Shown here one piece after another: positions 23,322 to 31,603 of a stretch of 64,000 bases of DNA. This stretch comes from G963708235 sp963708235 (GTDB lineage Bacteria > Actinomycetota > Acidimicrobiia > Spongiisociales > UBA5794). The notes under the pieces are model-generated. The model did no database searches. It saw only the letters and a program-made list of their open reading frames with translations, and was not told where the DNA came from. The translations under genes were made by a program, and so were the position numbers. The DNA is taken from contig OY970200.1 in the NCBI GenBank assembly GCA_963708235.1, positions 1,426,001-1,490,000 on the forward strand, given 5' to 3'. Positions within the stretch are counted from its first letter, which is position 1. Each line of letters begins with the position of its first letter.

Positions 23322-24644
23322 GTGATTGACTTCGCGCCGGGCTCCGAGACTGTGCGGGACAAGCAGGTCCACACCGCCGTCGGTCTCGCTGCTTACCGCC
23401 CGGCCGGGAATCGGGTCATTGCTGGCGATCCGTTGGGTCGGTTTCACGATATCTCGCTCTGTCGGAGGTGCGGGACCGTCCGGCGGCAAGATGGAGAGGA
23501 ACCGGTCGCGTGCGACCAATGCTCAGCGAGAGTTCCAGAGTTCGGCGCCTTCGCTCTGGCAGAACCGGCGGGCTTCAGATCCGCCTTTCGCTCGGAAGAC
23601 TTCGAGGGAAGCTTCACGGCGACGGCGCGTGCCACCACACCACGAATCTCACCCGACCTCACGACTATGGCTACGGTCGACTTCGCGGAGGCACGTGCCC
23701 TTAGCGGACGAGGCGACGTGTTCGTGATCAACGACAACGGTGGTCGGCTCTACCGCTTCGCACCGGACGCGAAGCAAGACTCCTGGATGTCAGTCGATCT
23801 CTGGCAAGACCTTGCGGCGCGCGAGCGCCTGAGGCTCCCCGGCGATCTTCAGTTAGAACGACGCTGGCAAGGAGCGCTTGGAATGGTGAAGACGACCGAC
23901 ACCCTTCTCGTCGGTCATCGCGAACGGGTGCCTGGGCTTGACCTCCGTCCGTACGACCCAGGTCGCCGCGGCGGCTGGTACTCCTTGGGGTTCCTGCTCC
24001 GTGCTGAAGCAGCGCGTCAACTCGATATCGGCCCAGCGGAGCTGACGGTCGGCTATTCCGTACGCCACCTGAACGGGGGCAGCCACGTAGAGGTGTTCCT
24101 CGCCGATGCGCTGGAGAACGGTGCTGGATACTGCACACGCCTTGGACAACCGGAGCAATTTGCCAAGCTGCTAACAGGGTCTGATCGGTTCGGCGGCGAC
24201 CTCGCGAAGCCCCCCCACGACGCGTGTGACTCCTCGTGCCCGGACTGCCTCCGGGATTTCTCGAACCTGTTCTTTCATCCACTGCTCGATTGGAGACTCG
24301 GGAGGGACCTCCTCGACCTGCTTCTCGGCCGACCGCTGGACACGGATCGGTGGGTGGGGGACGAGAGAATCCTCGCGGAGGTCTTCGCTGGCGACTTCGA
24401 CGGCAGCCCGGTACGCCTGGATGGCGGCGCATGGGGCGTGCAGGGTGATGCCGGAATCGTGATCCTCCGCCACCCGTTCGAGTCGCCCGCCGGCCCAGGT
24501 GATCCGGAGGATACGGGAATTGGCGACCGCATGCGCCGCGCGCATGTGGATGCCGAGCAACGAGCCGACGGTGCGCCTATTCGCTTCGTCAGTTCCTTCG
24601 ATCTGCAGCGGCGACCCGGTTGGGTGGTTGCGAATACTGATTGA
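23322..24644 (+). CDS. DUF1998 C-terminal part of the DruE-like helicase, separate frame
   Basis: The protein-like sequence in this frame actually starts before the GTG at 23322: AYPWPPRGTVDRHLELAVID is encoded from 23271 and belongs to the helicase. Downstream are zinc-ligand pairs (LCRRCGTV ... ACDQCSAR) and the DUF1998 signature CDSSCPDCLRDFSNLFFHPL followed by DWRLGRDLLDLLLG. Removing one base near 23255-23266 joins it to the helicase to give one 1,795-aa protein. If the frameshift is real, the helicase loses its C-terminal domain and the locus is probably inactive, unless the parts act as two subunits as in DISARM DrmA/DrmB. Confidence 0.75.
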   Translation: MIDFAPGSETVRDKQVHTAVGLAAYRPAGNRVIAGDPLGRFHDISLCRRCGTVRRQDGEEPVACDQCSARVPEFGAFALAEPAGFRSAFRSEDFEGSFTATARATTPRISPDLTTMATVDFAEARALSGRGDVFVINDNGGRLYRFAPDAKQDSWMSVDLWQDLAARERLRLPGDLQLERRWQGALGMVKTTDTLLVGHRERVPGLDLRPYDPGRRGGWYSLGFLLRAEAARQLDIGPAELTVGYSVRHLNGGSHVEVFLADALENGAGYCTRLGQPEQFAKLLTGSDRFGGDLAKPPHDACDSSCPDCLRDFSNLFFHPLLDWRLGRDLLDLLLGRPLDTDRWVGDERILAEVFAGDFDGSPVRLDGGAWGVQGDAGIVILRHPFESPAGPGDPEDTGIGDRMRRAHVDAEQRADGAPIRFVSSFDLQRRPGWVVANTD

Positions 24645-24973
24645 CCTCCGGAATGTGCGCCTTCTCGGCACAGGGCCTGTGCCGCCACTGGGGGGGGTCG
24701 CGGGTTCCAACACTCGCGTCCGTGCGGTGGCATCCGGAGCCTTGGCACCTCCGGGCTCGTCGAACAGAAGATCCCGGCGGAACCGAGTACGCGAGAGTGA
24801 AGCTACGCGCGACGCATTCTCTCTTTCGGCTCGCCCGTGGTTCGGCAGCCCCAGTCCAGTGGAGCAGTCAGGCGGCCTCGTACCGGCCGGAACCCTCGGG
24901 CACTTCCGAGGGTCGGTGGCTGACCCGTGGCGTCACTGGGAGCCACAAGGACGGACAACCCGACGAAGCCGTT
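24645..24973. other. Intergenic region between convergent helicase and GmrSD genes
   Basis: A frame is open across it on the plus strand, but composition is irregular and no family is recognisable. It includes an eight-G run near 24690. No clear terminator hairpin was found. Confidence 0.4.
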
Positions 24974-26827
24974 TCACGCAACCTCTCCAATGTCGTCGTC
25001 ACTGGGCTCTTCGTCGTCGAGCTCGTAGTCCTCTGGGACGCTCGGTATGGCACCCTCGTTGACCGGCTTGCCCATGGCCTCGCCGATGAGATCGAGTAGC
25101 CGCTGGCGTCGACGTTGGAAGTAGGATTCGAAGTCGTCGGCTCCGAGCGCGTCGTAATCGATGTGGTGCTGTTCAACCCGGCGTCGAAGCTCCTCAGACG
25201 TGGTTTCGGCATCCTTCTGAAGTCTGGGCAGGTACCGGCTCGGCGCCTGACCACCGATCTTGCGGTTGGTGGCCGCAGCGATCGCCGTCTTGTTGACGAT
25301 GCTTTCGCGGCGGAGGTCGTCGATCCTGTTGTCTGCGCACCATTTCTTTGGAAAAACGTGGTGGATGTCCACTGCCAGGCTGTGGTGGCTTGCGATCGTG
25401 ATGTCCTGGTCGTAGAGCCAGTCTTTAGATCCGCCGCGCATGAGTAGCGCGTACATGCCCTTGTACGCGGCGCTGTTGCGGGTCCGGAGTGTGAGGAGAC
25501 GGCCTGGGTCGAAGGACGACTCGTAAACGGTGATCGGCATGGCGTCGCCACCCGCGCACCAGTCCGTGACCTGCTGCAGGTCGTTTGCGAACCGGGTCTC
25601 GATAGCGCCACCGTAGAGTTCGCCGAGCACACCGCACCAGTACCAGCGACGGATCTTCTCCACCTTGCCGATCGCTTGGGCCTCGGCTCCTAGCGCGACA
25701 TGTATCGCCGAGAGCGGGACCAGTTGCGTTCGGTATGGCACGTCGCGCGCTTCGAAGATCAGTTCGCCGGTAAGGAATGTGGCAGCCCACACGAACCCCT
25801 TCTCAACAGCGGGAGCCCAACGCTCGTACTCCTCGCGGGTCAGCCGCAGGATTTCACGCCGCTTGCACGACACGGCGGGCGCCTTGTCAGAGTCACCCTC
25901 AGTCCACCCTAAGCGGCGGTCACGTGTCGCGAGAAGGGAGATGGCCTGGAGAAAATCGGTGCTCTGCAGTCCGCGCAGGACCTTGTGCTCATTGAGCCTC
26001 TTGCGGCGGACCTCCCAGTCCTTGCGGAGATCGAACTCCGACGCGGCGAACGTCGCAGTCAGAAGCTCGAATACGTCGAGAACAACGCCGCCCGTGTTGA
26101 CCTTCTCGAAGACCGTGCAGACCGCTTCGCGCGGTGTCTCCTTCTTGAGCACGATCACTGGCACCGTGTACCCGGTGAAGTTGGCCAGGACCTGCTCTTT
26201 GAATGTGCTCCACCGCGCCAAGCGGGCGTCCATGTTGTCCTTGTCCAGCTGGAGGTACGCCACCATCCAGGCGTCGACCATGGGACCGTTGAAAACCGTG
26301 CCCAGTGGGAACATCTCGTGCTGGCACTCGAACGCCGTGTGGGACAGATCGCGCGCGATGCCTCGGCCGAAGTCGTCGCGCTCTACTCGGTCCGCTGGCA
26401 TCGCGACGATCGCCGCCTCGCGGTCACCGTCGGGGTCGAGCGCCACGGCCATATCGATGTAGAACCAGCGTTCAAGCCGCCTTTTCCGGGTGTCCTGGGT
26501 TTGTACCGGACGGCCCGAGGCCAGCGATTGGTACAGAGAGGTGAGACGCTGTTGTCCGTCAAGGATGAGACGCTCGGCTGGCTTAACCGCCCCTGTATCG
26601 TCGACGCCGCTGACGAGCCGGGTGGCGAACTCGACGTCGGCGCCTCCGGTCTCTAGAAGCATCACGACACCGACTGGATACCCGAGTGACACGCTGGCCA
26701 ATAGGCTGGCGATCCGATCGATGTCCCATTTCCAGTCCCGCTGAAAGTCGGGCAGCCGGATCTTCCCAGAGCCGACGTCCTTCAGCAGCTCGTCACCAAG
26801 GTTGAGGTCAGGGCTGTCGAACGGCAC
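24974..26827 (-). CDS. GmrSD-type nuclease: DUF262 + DUF1524 (HNH)
   Basis: A 617-aa single-chain protein. The N-terminal DUF262 (GmrS-like, ParB/DndB fold) has IRLPDFQRDWKWDIDRIASL and the nucleotide-binding signature LILDGQQRLTSLY. The C-terminal DUF1524 domain has the HNH core VDIHHVFPKKWC and NKTAIAAATNRKIGG. Fused GmrSD enzymes are type IV restriction nucleases that cut modified (for example glucosylated) phage DNA using nucleotide hydrolysis; related SspE and BrxU proteins act in other systems. GTG 26827 has AGGAG nine bases upstream. It is the last gene before the right end of the island and is convergent with the helicase operon. Confidence 0.92.
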   Translation of the reverse strand: MPFDSPDLNLGDELLKDVGSGKIRLPDFQRDWKWDIDRIASLLASVSLGYPVGVVMLLETGGADVEFATRLVSGVDDTGAVKPAERLILDGQQRLTSLYQSLASGRPVQTQDTRKRRLERWFYIDMAVALDPDGDREAAIVAMPADRVERDDFGRGIARDLSHTAFECQHEMFPLGTVFNGPMVDAWMVAYLQLDKDNMDARLARWSTFKEQVLANFTGYTVPVIVLKKETPREAVCTVFEKVNTGGVVLDVFELLTATFAASEFDLRKDWEVRRKRLNEHKVLRGLQSTDFLQAISLLATRDRRLGWTEGDSDKAPAVSCKRREILRLTREEYERWAPAVEKGFVWAATFLTGELIFEARDVPYRTQLVPLSAIHVALGAEAQAIGKVEKIRRWYWCGVLGELYGGAIETRFANDLQQVTDWCAGGDAMPITVYESSFDPGRLLTLRTRNSAAYKGMYALLMRGGSKDWLYDQDITIASHHSLAVDIHHVFPKKWCADNRIDDLRRESIVNKTAIAAATNRKIGGQAPSRYLPRLQKDAETTSEELRRRVEQHHIDYDALGADDFESYFQRRRQRLLDLIGEAMGKPVNEGAIPSVPEDYELDDEEPSDDDIGEVA

Positions 26828-27309
26828 GAAGAGGGTCTCCTGGTGAGGTCATGGATGCGGGGTATGAATTGGGCCCACGCCGCCTCGGCGTTGTGTCAGC
26901 ATCAGATTCTTCCGGCGGTGCAAGTGTCGGGCCGGCTCGTCCAGCCCGGGGGCGTGCCAAGCAGGTTACGACGTTGGCAGTCACCTCCTGCGCGCCGCAA
27001 GGTCGCATCAGGGGACAGCCGGCTTGCGACAAGACCTCCTGCCGCCGAAGCTCGGTCGCTGGACGAGGCGAGCCTGCCGAGGAAGGGGTGGCCCGGTGCG
27101 ATGGCACCCAGGAAGGAAATCCACAGGCTGTGCTGCGTTGCTCAGAACGCGAAATCGAAACAACGCCTCTCCAGGACGCGCATAGGACGCGATTCGGTGA
27201 GAAGCGGTACAAATCGACGAGTGTCGATGGGAACAGAAACCGTTGCAGGACAAGGGATTGCGGCCGATTCTGAGGCCTGGCAAGATCCCCGAAAATGGCC
27301 CCTTTTTCG
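26828..27309. other. Non-coding right end of the island
   Basis: No gene recognised. It contains the right copy of the 43-bp end repeat (27149-27191) and leads into the attR core. Confidence 0.5.
27149..27191 (+). repeat. Island end repeat, right copy (possible integrase arm site)
   Basis: Same layout as 6770-6812: GCGAAA, 14 variable bases, then CTCCAGGACGCG-C-ATAGGACGCG. In the circular form of the island the two copies would flank the joined attP core on either side. Confidence 0.65.
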
Positions 27310-27327
27310 TTCACACGGCAGAGGTCA
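27310..27327 (+). repeat. attR core of the island
   Basis: TTCACACGGCAGAGGTCA, identical to 6681-6698. The bases that follow (TCGATTCCATCCGAG) still resemble a tRNA T-arm, 11 of 15 matching the intact gene, as expected for a displaced tRNA 3' half that has decayed. Confidence 0.8.
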
Positions 27328-27360
27328 TCGATTCCATCCGAGGGGGAGAATCGGGGTGAG

Positions 27361-27921
27361 TCATTCTTCCTCGTCGGGCATGTCGGAGTAGCCACGCTGT
27401 GCGCTGCACGCCTCGCACAAGGTGCGGTACCAGCCGGTGGGGGAGACCTTGAGCCGGGCGGGGGTGCTGCAGAGCTCGCAGGTGCGTGCCGATTCGGCTT
27501 CTGCGTCTGCGACTGCCTCGCGGCTGGCCGCGCCGCCGCACCCGGACCAGTAGAAGCGCAGCGTGCCGAACTTCTCCTTGATCTGGTACACCTCGTAGTC
27601 GGGATCGATGGCACGGAGACGGTCGTCGAGTCGGGCCAGGATCGGGTACCAGCCCGAACCGCACGAGATCCACCGGCCCCAGCCGTCCGGGATCCGCATC
27701 AGCAGTGAGCGCAACACGTCTTCGTGACCGCCGGCATCGGCGGGCACGTGGAGGGCGTTGAGCATGCGCTGCATGTCGATCGGCACCTGGCGCACCGCTT
27801 CGATCGCGCCTTCGAGTTCCTCGTCGGTGGCGTCGCCCCGTGCCACTGCGGCGGCGAGATCCGCGACGGCGTCGTGCAGCGCCTGCTCACGTGGCGTGTC
27901 CGGTTCAGGCACGTCGTTCAT
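27361..27921 (-). CDS. Conserved hypothetical protein with C-terminal zinc-finger pair
   Basis: A 186-aa soluble protein. It has an N-terminal acidic helical segment, a middle part with IPDGWGRWISCGSGWYPIL and YEVYQIKEKFGTLRFYWSG, and a C-terminal CxxC pair, CELCSTPARLKVSPTGWYRTLCEAC, probably binding zinc. The FGTLRFYW motif is a recurrent signature of a family of uncharacterised bacterial proteins. ATG 27921 follows GAGGCGG. It is the first chromosomal gene beyond the island, so it is probably the natural neighbour of tRNA-Val. Confidence 0.7.
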   Translation of the reverse strand: MNDVPEPDTPREQALHDAVADLAAAVARGDATDEELEGAIEAVRQVPIDMQRMLNALHVPADAGGHEDVLRSLLMRIPDGWGRWISCGSGWYPILARLDDRLRAIDPDYEVYQIKEKFGTLRFYWSGCGGAASREAVADAEAESARTCELCSTPARLKVSPTGWYRTLCEACSAQRGYSDMPDEEE

Positions 27922-28014
27922 CGGCAACCGCCTCGATGCTCGTGGTTGGCTCGTCGGGGAACGACAACCTATCGGGCGGCTGTGACAGATCCGTTGTTCG
28001 CCGCCCGGCGGCGG

Positions 28015-28527
28015 CTACTTCGACGGGCCGGCGGCCGTCCATTCGTCGATCAGGGCGCCGAGTTCGCGGTCGGGGCTCCCATGGCTCGGGTACAGCGGCC
28101 GGAACGGGCTTTGCGCCAGCCACAGCGACAGTTCCACCTGGCGCTGGGGTGACATGTGCTCTGGGACGTGTTTCGCCATCAACACCATGTCGTTCATCAC
28201 GCCGAGGATGCTGCGGCTGGCGGTCCTGGCATAGGCCACGTCGCTCATCTCGGCGATCTCGGCCGCGATGAACTCGGCGGGAGCACCGTGTGCGGCGAGC
28301 ACCACTCGCAGCGCATCGTTGAAACGGGGAGCCAGCGATGATGCCGGAGCCAGCGGCATCACCACCGGCAGCAACGTCCGCTCGCTGACCAGCAGCACCG
28401 CCTGGGGCCTCCACAACAACACGTTGGCGTACCAGTCGCCGAGGACGGTGGTGGCCTCGGGTGCGGGGTCGACGAGGGGCTGTTTGAGCCGGGTACGTAG
28501 TTTCTGCGTGGCTCGAAGGGTGTACAT
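28015..28527 (-). CDS. DUF6933-like protein
   Basis: A 170-aa protein starting MYTLRATQKLRTRLKQPLVD, the usual beginning of this uncharacterised family, followed by TTVLGDWYANVLLWRPQAVLLVSERTLLPVV. No catalytic motif is visible. The start is either the ATG at 28527 or one four codons upstream (28539). I chose 28527 because related proteins begin with M-x-LR-x-TQKL. Family assignment rests on the N-terminal pattern. Confidence 0.65.
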   Translation of the reverse strand: MYTLRATQKLRTRLKQPLVDPAPEATTVLGDWYANVLLWRPQAVLLVSERTLLPVVMPLAPASSLAPRFNDALRVVLAAHGAPAEFIAAEIAEMSDVAYARTASRSILGVMNDMVLMAKHVPEHMSPQRQVELSLWLAQSPFRPLYPSHGSPDRELGALIDEWTAAGPSK

Positions 28528-28787
28528 GCCGCCCGACATTGTGGTCCACTCAGCCGAGGAGCGGAGCATTTGGGCCGGCTGGACGAACAGGTTCTCGAGT
28601 GCGCTCCTGCCACGGGCATGATGCCGATCCGGTGCGGTTCCGTCTCGCACGGATCGGCAGTCGTCAGATCGACTCGAACCGTCGGCGGTATGTCGGCGGG
28701 CCGGTGCGACCCCTCCGGATGGAGCGGGCGCCGTCCGTCATCCACGCCCTAATCTGTGTGGTCTCGTCGATTTCGAGCGACCACTCC

Positions 28788-29210
28788 ATGATCTCCCGCG
28801 TTGAGAACGACAACCGGCGGCTGCTCCGGGCCCGTGACCTGATCGACCGCGAGTACTGGGCGGATCTCGACATCGCCCGTCTCGCCTCGGTGGCCTTGAT
28901 GTCGTCGTCGCATTTCATCCGGTCCTTCAAGGCCACGTTCGGTGAGACCCCGCACCGGTACCTCCAGAGACGACGGGTGGAACGCGCCATGTATTTGCTG
29001 CGGACGACCGAGCGTTCGGTGACGGAGATCTGCATGATGGTGGGCTTCTCCAGCCTGGGCACGTTCAGCAGGACGTTCACCGGGATCGTCGGCGAGCCAC
29101 CCTCCCGCTTCAGGGACCGAGGTGCGATGCCGGCGGTGCCCTCATGCTTCGTGAAGACGTGGACCAGACCGAGCAGTTTCGGAGAAGGTCCGCAGGCGAC
29201 ACCCGGGTAG
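28788..29210 (+). CDS. AraC-family transcriptional regulator
   Basis: A 140-aa protein that is almost only the DNA-binding part: two HTH motifs, DIARLASVALMSSSHFIRSFK and SVTEICMMVGFSSLGTFSRTF, joined by the usual linker GETPHRYLQRRRVERAMYLL. There is no N-terminal ligand-binding domain. Small AraC proteins of this shape are typically placed just before a VOC/glyoxalase gene, as here (10 bp gap), and probably regulate it. An alternative ATG at 28719 would add 23 residues of poor conservation. Confidence 0.85.
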   Translation: MISRVENDNRRLLRARDLIDREYWADLDIARLASVALMSSSHFIRSFKATFGETPHRYLQRRRVERAMYLLRTTERSVTEICMMVGFSSLGTFSRTFTGIVGEPPSRFRDRGAMPAVPSCFVKTWTRPSSFGEGPQATPG

Positions 29211-29220
29211 GTTTCCCGAC

Positions 29221-29664
29221 ATGTACAACGCAATCACCCGCTCCCAGCTCTTCGTCCTCGACCAGGACGAGGCGCTCGACTTCTACACCAACACCCTGGG
29301 ACTCGAGGTGGCCGACGATGTCGACCTCGGCTTCATGAGGTGGCTGACCGTTCGGATTCCCGGAGAACCCGGACGTGAGATCCTGCTCGAACTGGTGGGC
29401 GGACCCGCCATGGACGAGGGCACCGCCGCGACCGCCCGAGATCTCCTGACCAAGGGGGCTATGGGCGGCTGGCTGTGCCTGTCGACAAACGATGCCCAGC
29501 AGGCGTTCGACGAGCTTTCGGGACGTGGCGTCGACATCACCGACGGGCCTGCACCGAAGCCCTACGGCATCGACTTCGGGATCCGCGATCCGTTCGGCAA
29601 CGCCATCCGCATCGGGGAGCTTTTCGACAACCCCGATGGAGCCATCGGCGGACCAGGGGTCTGA
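29221..29664 (+). CDS. VOC (glyoxalase/bleomycin-resistance) family protein
   Basis: A 147-aa protein with two beta-alpha-beta-beta-beta units: RSQLFVLDQDEALDFYTNTLGLEVADD and GGWLCLSTNDAQQAFDELSGRGVDITD, ending in YGIDFGIRDPFGNAIRIGE, the standard VOC closing strand. The family includes metal-dependent lyases, dioxygenases and drug-binding proteins, so the substrate cannot be stated. It forms a tight operon with the AraC gene upstream and the DUF998 gene 3 bp downstream. Confidence 0.88.
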   Translation: MYNAITRSQLFVLDQDEALDFYTNTLGLEVADDVDLGFMRWLTVRIPGEPGREILLELVGGPAMDEGTAATARDLLTKGAMGGWLCLSTNDAQQAFDELSGRGVDITDGPAPKPYGIDFGIRDPFGNAIRIGELFDNPDGAIGGPGV

Positions 29665-29667
29665 CCG

Positions 29668-30366
29668 ATGCCCAGGTCCCCCGATGGATTCGATGGCGCC
29701 GCCGCCGTGACCCGATCACTACTCGGCTGGGGTCTCGTCGCCGGCCCGTTCTACCTGGTGACCGGTGTCGTCCAGGGCCTGCTCCGGGAGGGCTTCTCGT
29801 TCACGGAGCACGCCCTGAGCCTCCTCATGTTGGGAAGCCTCGGGTGGATCCAGACTACGAACCTGATCCTGACGGGGCTGATGGTGATCGCCGCCGCGCT
29901 GGGATTCAGCCGTGCGATGAAGCCGGGCACAGGCGCAACCGCCGCCGGAGTGCTGCTCGGCGCCTTCGCTGTGGCTCTCCTCGCCTCCGCCTTCTTCCCT
30001 CCCGACCCCGTCGACGGGTTCCCGGATCCCGCCTCTACCGCCGAGACCACGACGAGCGGAGTCCTCCACCTCGCCACCGGCGCTATCGGGTTCCTCGCCC
30101 TTGCAGGCGCGACCCTCGTCGTCGCCGGTTGGTTCCGGCGGCGAGAGGAGCCGCGGAGAGCCCGCAACTCCCGACTGTCGGGAATCGTGATCGTCGCCGG
30201 ATTCGGCGGCGGTGCCGCTTTCGCCACCACCCTCGCCGGGGTGATCCTGCTCTGGATCGCCGTGGTCACCGGCTGGGTCTGGCTGGCCCTGACGTCGCTC
30301 ATCCTCTACCGCACCGTGCCCCACCCGGACCGGCATATCCGGGCGGCTGGAGGGGGCGGCAGCTGA
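29668..30366 (+). CDS. DUF998 family membrane protein
   Basis: A 232-aa protein with six predicted transmembrane helices. The conserved DUF998 features are an early FSFTEHALSLLMLGSLGWIQ after the first helix and the loop FFPPDPVDGFPDP between helices three and four. It starts 3 bp after the VOC gene stop, so it is the third gene of the AraC-VOC operon. Function of the family is unknown. Confidence 0.82.
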   Translation: MPRSPDGFDGAAAVTRSLLGWGLVAGPFYLVTGVVQGLLREGFSFTEHALSLLMLGSLGWIQTTNLILTGLMVIAAALGFSRAMKPGTGATAAGVLLGAFAVALLASAFFPPDPVDGFPDPASTAETTTSGVLHLATGAIGFLALAGATLVVAGWFRRREEPRRARNSRLSGIVIVAGFGGGAAFATTLAGVILLWIAVVTGWVWLALTSLILYRTVPHPDRHIRAAGGGGS

Positions 30367-30391
30367 GTGGGTGGTGACCGGTGGGTTTGCC

Positions 30392-31060
30392 TCAGCCCGA
30401 CGACGAGACCGCGGCCGCGATGCCGACCACCACGGCGGCGCTGATGGCGGCGACCGCCTTGTTCACGGCCTCCCCGGCGACCTCCCCCTCGGTCACCGCC
30501 TTGGCGCGGCGCTTCAACTCGGCCTTGTCCAGCCCGGAGTCGGCAAGGACCTTCGGCGTCCGGTCGACTGCGGAAAGCAACGAGATGAGGGCGATCTCCT
30601 CCGGTGCCGGTGATCTATTGCTCACCAACACCTCGTACAACCCGTGCCGCACCGCTTCCTCGTGGCTCGAGTCGGCCGCCGGCCACGACCGGGTGGGGAA
30701 GATCCCGAGGATTCGGCCTTCCTCGGCCCGCAGGACTCCGCGCTGAGCGAGACGCGCCAACAGCTCGGACCGGACTCCCTTGCCCAGCCTCGACAGCAGG
30801 TACTCCGGTTTGACGGGCCGGGCGGCGGCGATGCGCCGCAGGGCGTCGTCCAGGAGCGGGTCACCGGTGGGCGTCGGGTCGCTGACCACCACCCGACCCG
30901 GCTTGATGCCTTTCCCTGCCTCGGAGATGTCGACCCGACCCTGCTCGATGAGATCGACCAGCAGCGCCCCGGCCAACGCCAGGTCGAGCCGCGTCGAGTC
31001 GACCAGCGACTTGCCGGTGGCGTCATCGGTCAGCAGCAGCAGCACATCCTCAGCGAGCAT
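30392..31060 (-). CDS. GOLPH3/VPS74 (GPP34) family protein
   Basis: A 222-aa protein: MLAEDVLLLLTDDATGKSLVD, then LDLALAGALLVDLIEQGRVDI and PLLDDALRRIA, the standard helical repeats of this family, with a final Ala/Val-rich tail that may associate with the membrane. Eukaryotic relatives bind phosphatidylinositol-4-phosphate on Golgi membranes; actinobacterial members are common and of unknown role. The ATG at 31060 is the natural start. Confidence 0.88.
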   Translation of the reverse strand: MLAEDVLLLLTDDATGKSLVDSTRLDLALAGALLVDLIEQGRVDISEAGKGIKPGRVVVSDPTPTGDPLLDDALRRIAAARPVKPEYLLSRLGKGVRSELLARLAQRGVLRAEEGRILGIFPTRSWPAADSSHEEAVRHGLYEVLVSNRSPAPEEIALISLLSAVDRTPKVLADSGLDKAELKRRAKAVTEGEVAGEAVNKAVAAISAAVVVGIAAAVSSSG

Positions 31061-31144
31061 GCGCCCAGGATACGTCGGCCTCGGGCGTGGAATCGAAGAG
31101 CCTGCTCGATGGAGGGACCCGGCGTCGGGATGGCCGCACGGACT

Positions 31145-31546
31145 TCATCCGGAGCCGAGTTCGGCGATGATCTGATCAGCCTTGGCGATGAGCGCCGCCC
31201 TGGCCGCCACGCTGGGGACCCGCACCGGGTCGTCGGCGGTGGTCTTGAAGAGCTCGAGCGTCCGGATGGTCTGCTGGTCGGCACCGAGACGGTCGTACGA
31301 CTCGGCCATGGACAGTACCGCTCCCAACCGGCCCCAACCCGCCAAGGTGACCTCGCCCGCAGCGTGGAAGTCGTCGACCATCTGCCGGAGGTCGGCGATG
31401 GTGGCACCCTCTCCGGTCGCCGAACCCTCGTCGGCAACGGCGAGTGACGGCACGAGCGTGATGCTCAGCGCCACGACGAAGCCCACCAGGGCCAGATACC
31501 TTCTCGACGAGATGGCGCGGTCAGTCGATGTCGTGTGTGTGATCAC
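31145..31546 (-). CDS. Secreted protein with FIMAH-like helical domain
   Basis: A 133-aa protein. The signal peptide is RRYLALVGFVVALSITLVPSLAVA (cleavage near AVA-DE). The mature part, DLRQMVDDFHAAGEVTLAGWGRLGAVLSMAESY, followed by a second helix, looks like a FIMAH/hypothetical alpha-helical domain found in exported proteins, though the match is from pattern only. The GTG at 31546 has AAGGAG seven bases upstream, which decides the start over the ATG at 31579. Confidence 0.6.
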   Translation of the reverse strand: MITHTTSTDRAISSRRYLALVGFVVALSITLVPSLAVADEGSATGEGATIADLRQMVDDFHAAGEVTLAGWGRLGAVLSMAESYDRLGADQQTIRTLELFKTTADDPVRVPSVAARAALIAKADQIIAELGSG

Positions 31547-31603
31547 AGGGTTCTCCTTCTTGCTCCACGCCGCGGGCACGGTGCTGACGGGTGTAATCAG
31601 GTG

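Larger units (their letters stand above)
6681..27327. mobile_element. Integrated genomic (defence) island in tRNA-Val
   Basis: An 18-bp direct repeat, TTCACACGGCAGAGGTCA, lies at 6681-6698 inside the tRNA gene and again at 27310-27327. Between the copies are a tyrosine integrase, an excisionase-type gene, restriction-modification and helicase genes, and several genes with visibly lower GC (for example 6981-8450) than the flanking DNA. A 43-bp imperfect repeat lies just inside each end in the same orientation. The island supplies the 3' half of the tRNA and keeps it functional. No conjugation or replication-initiator gene was recognised, so transfer may depend on a helper. Confidence 0.82.

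Noticed and set aside
24645..24973. Possible extra gene (for example a PLD-type DrmC) after the helicase
   Set aside because: No HKD motif in any frame and irregular composition.
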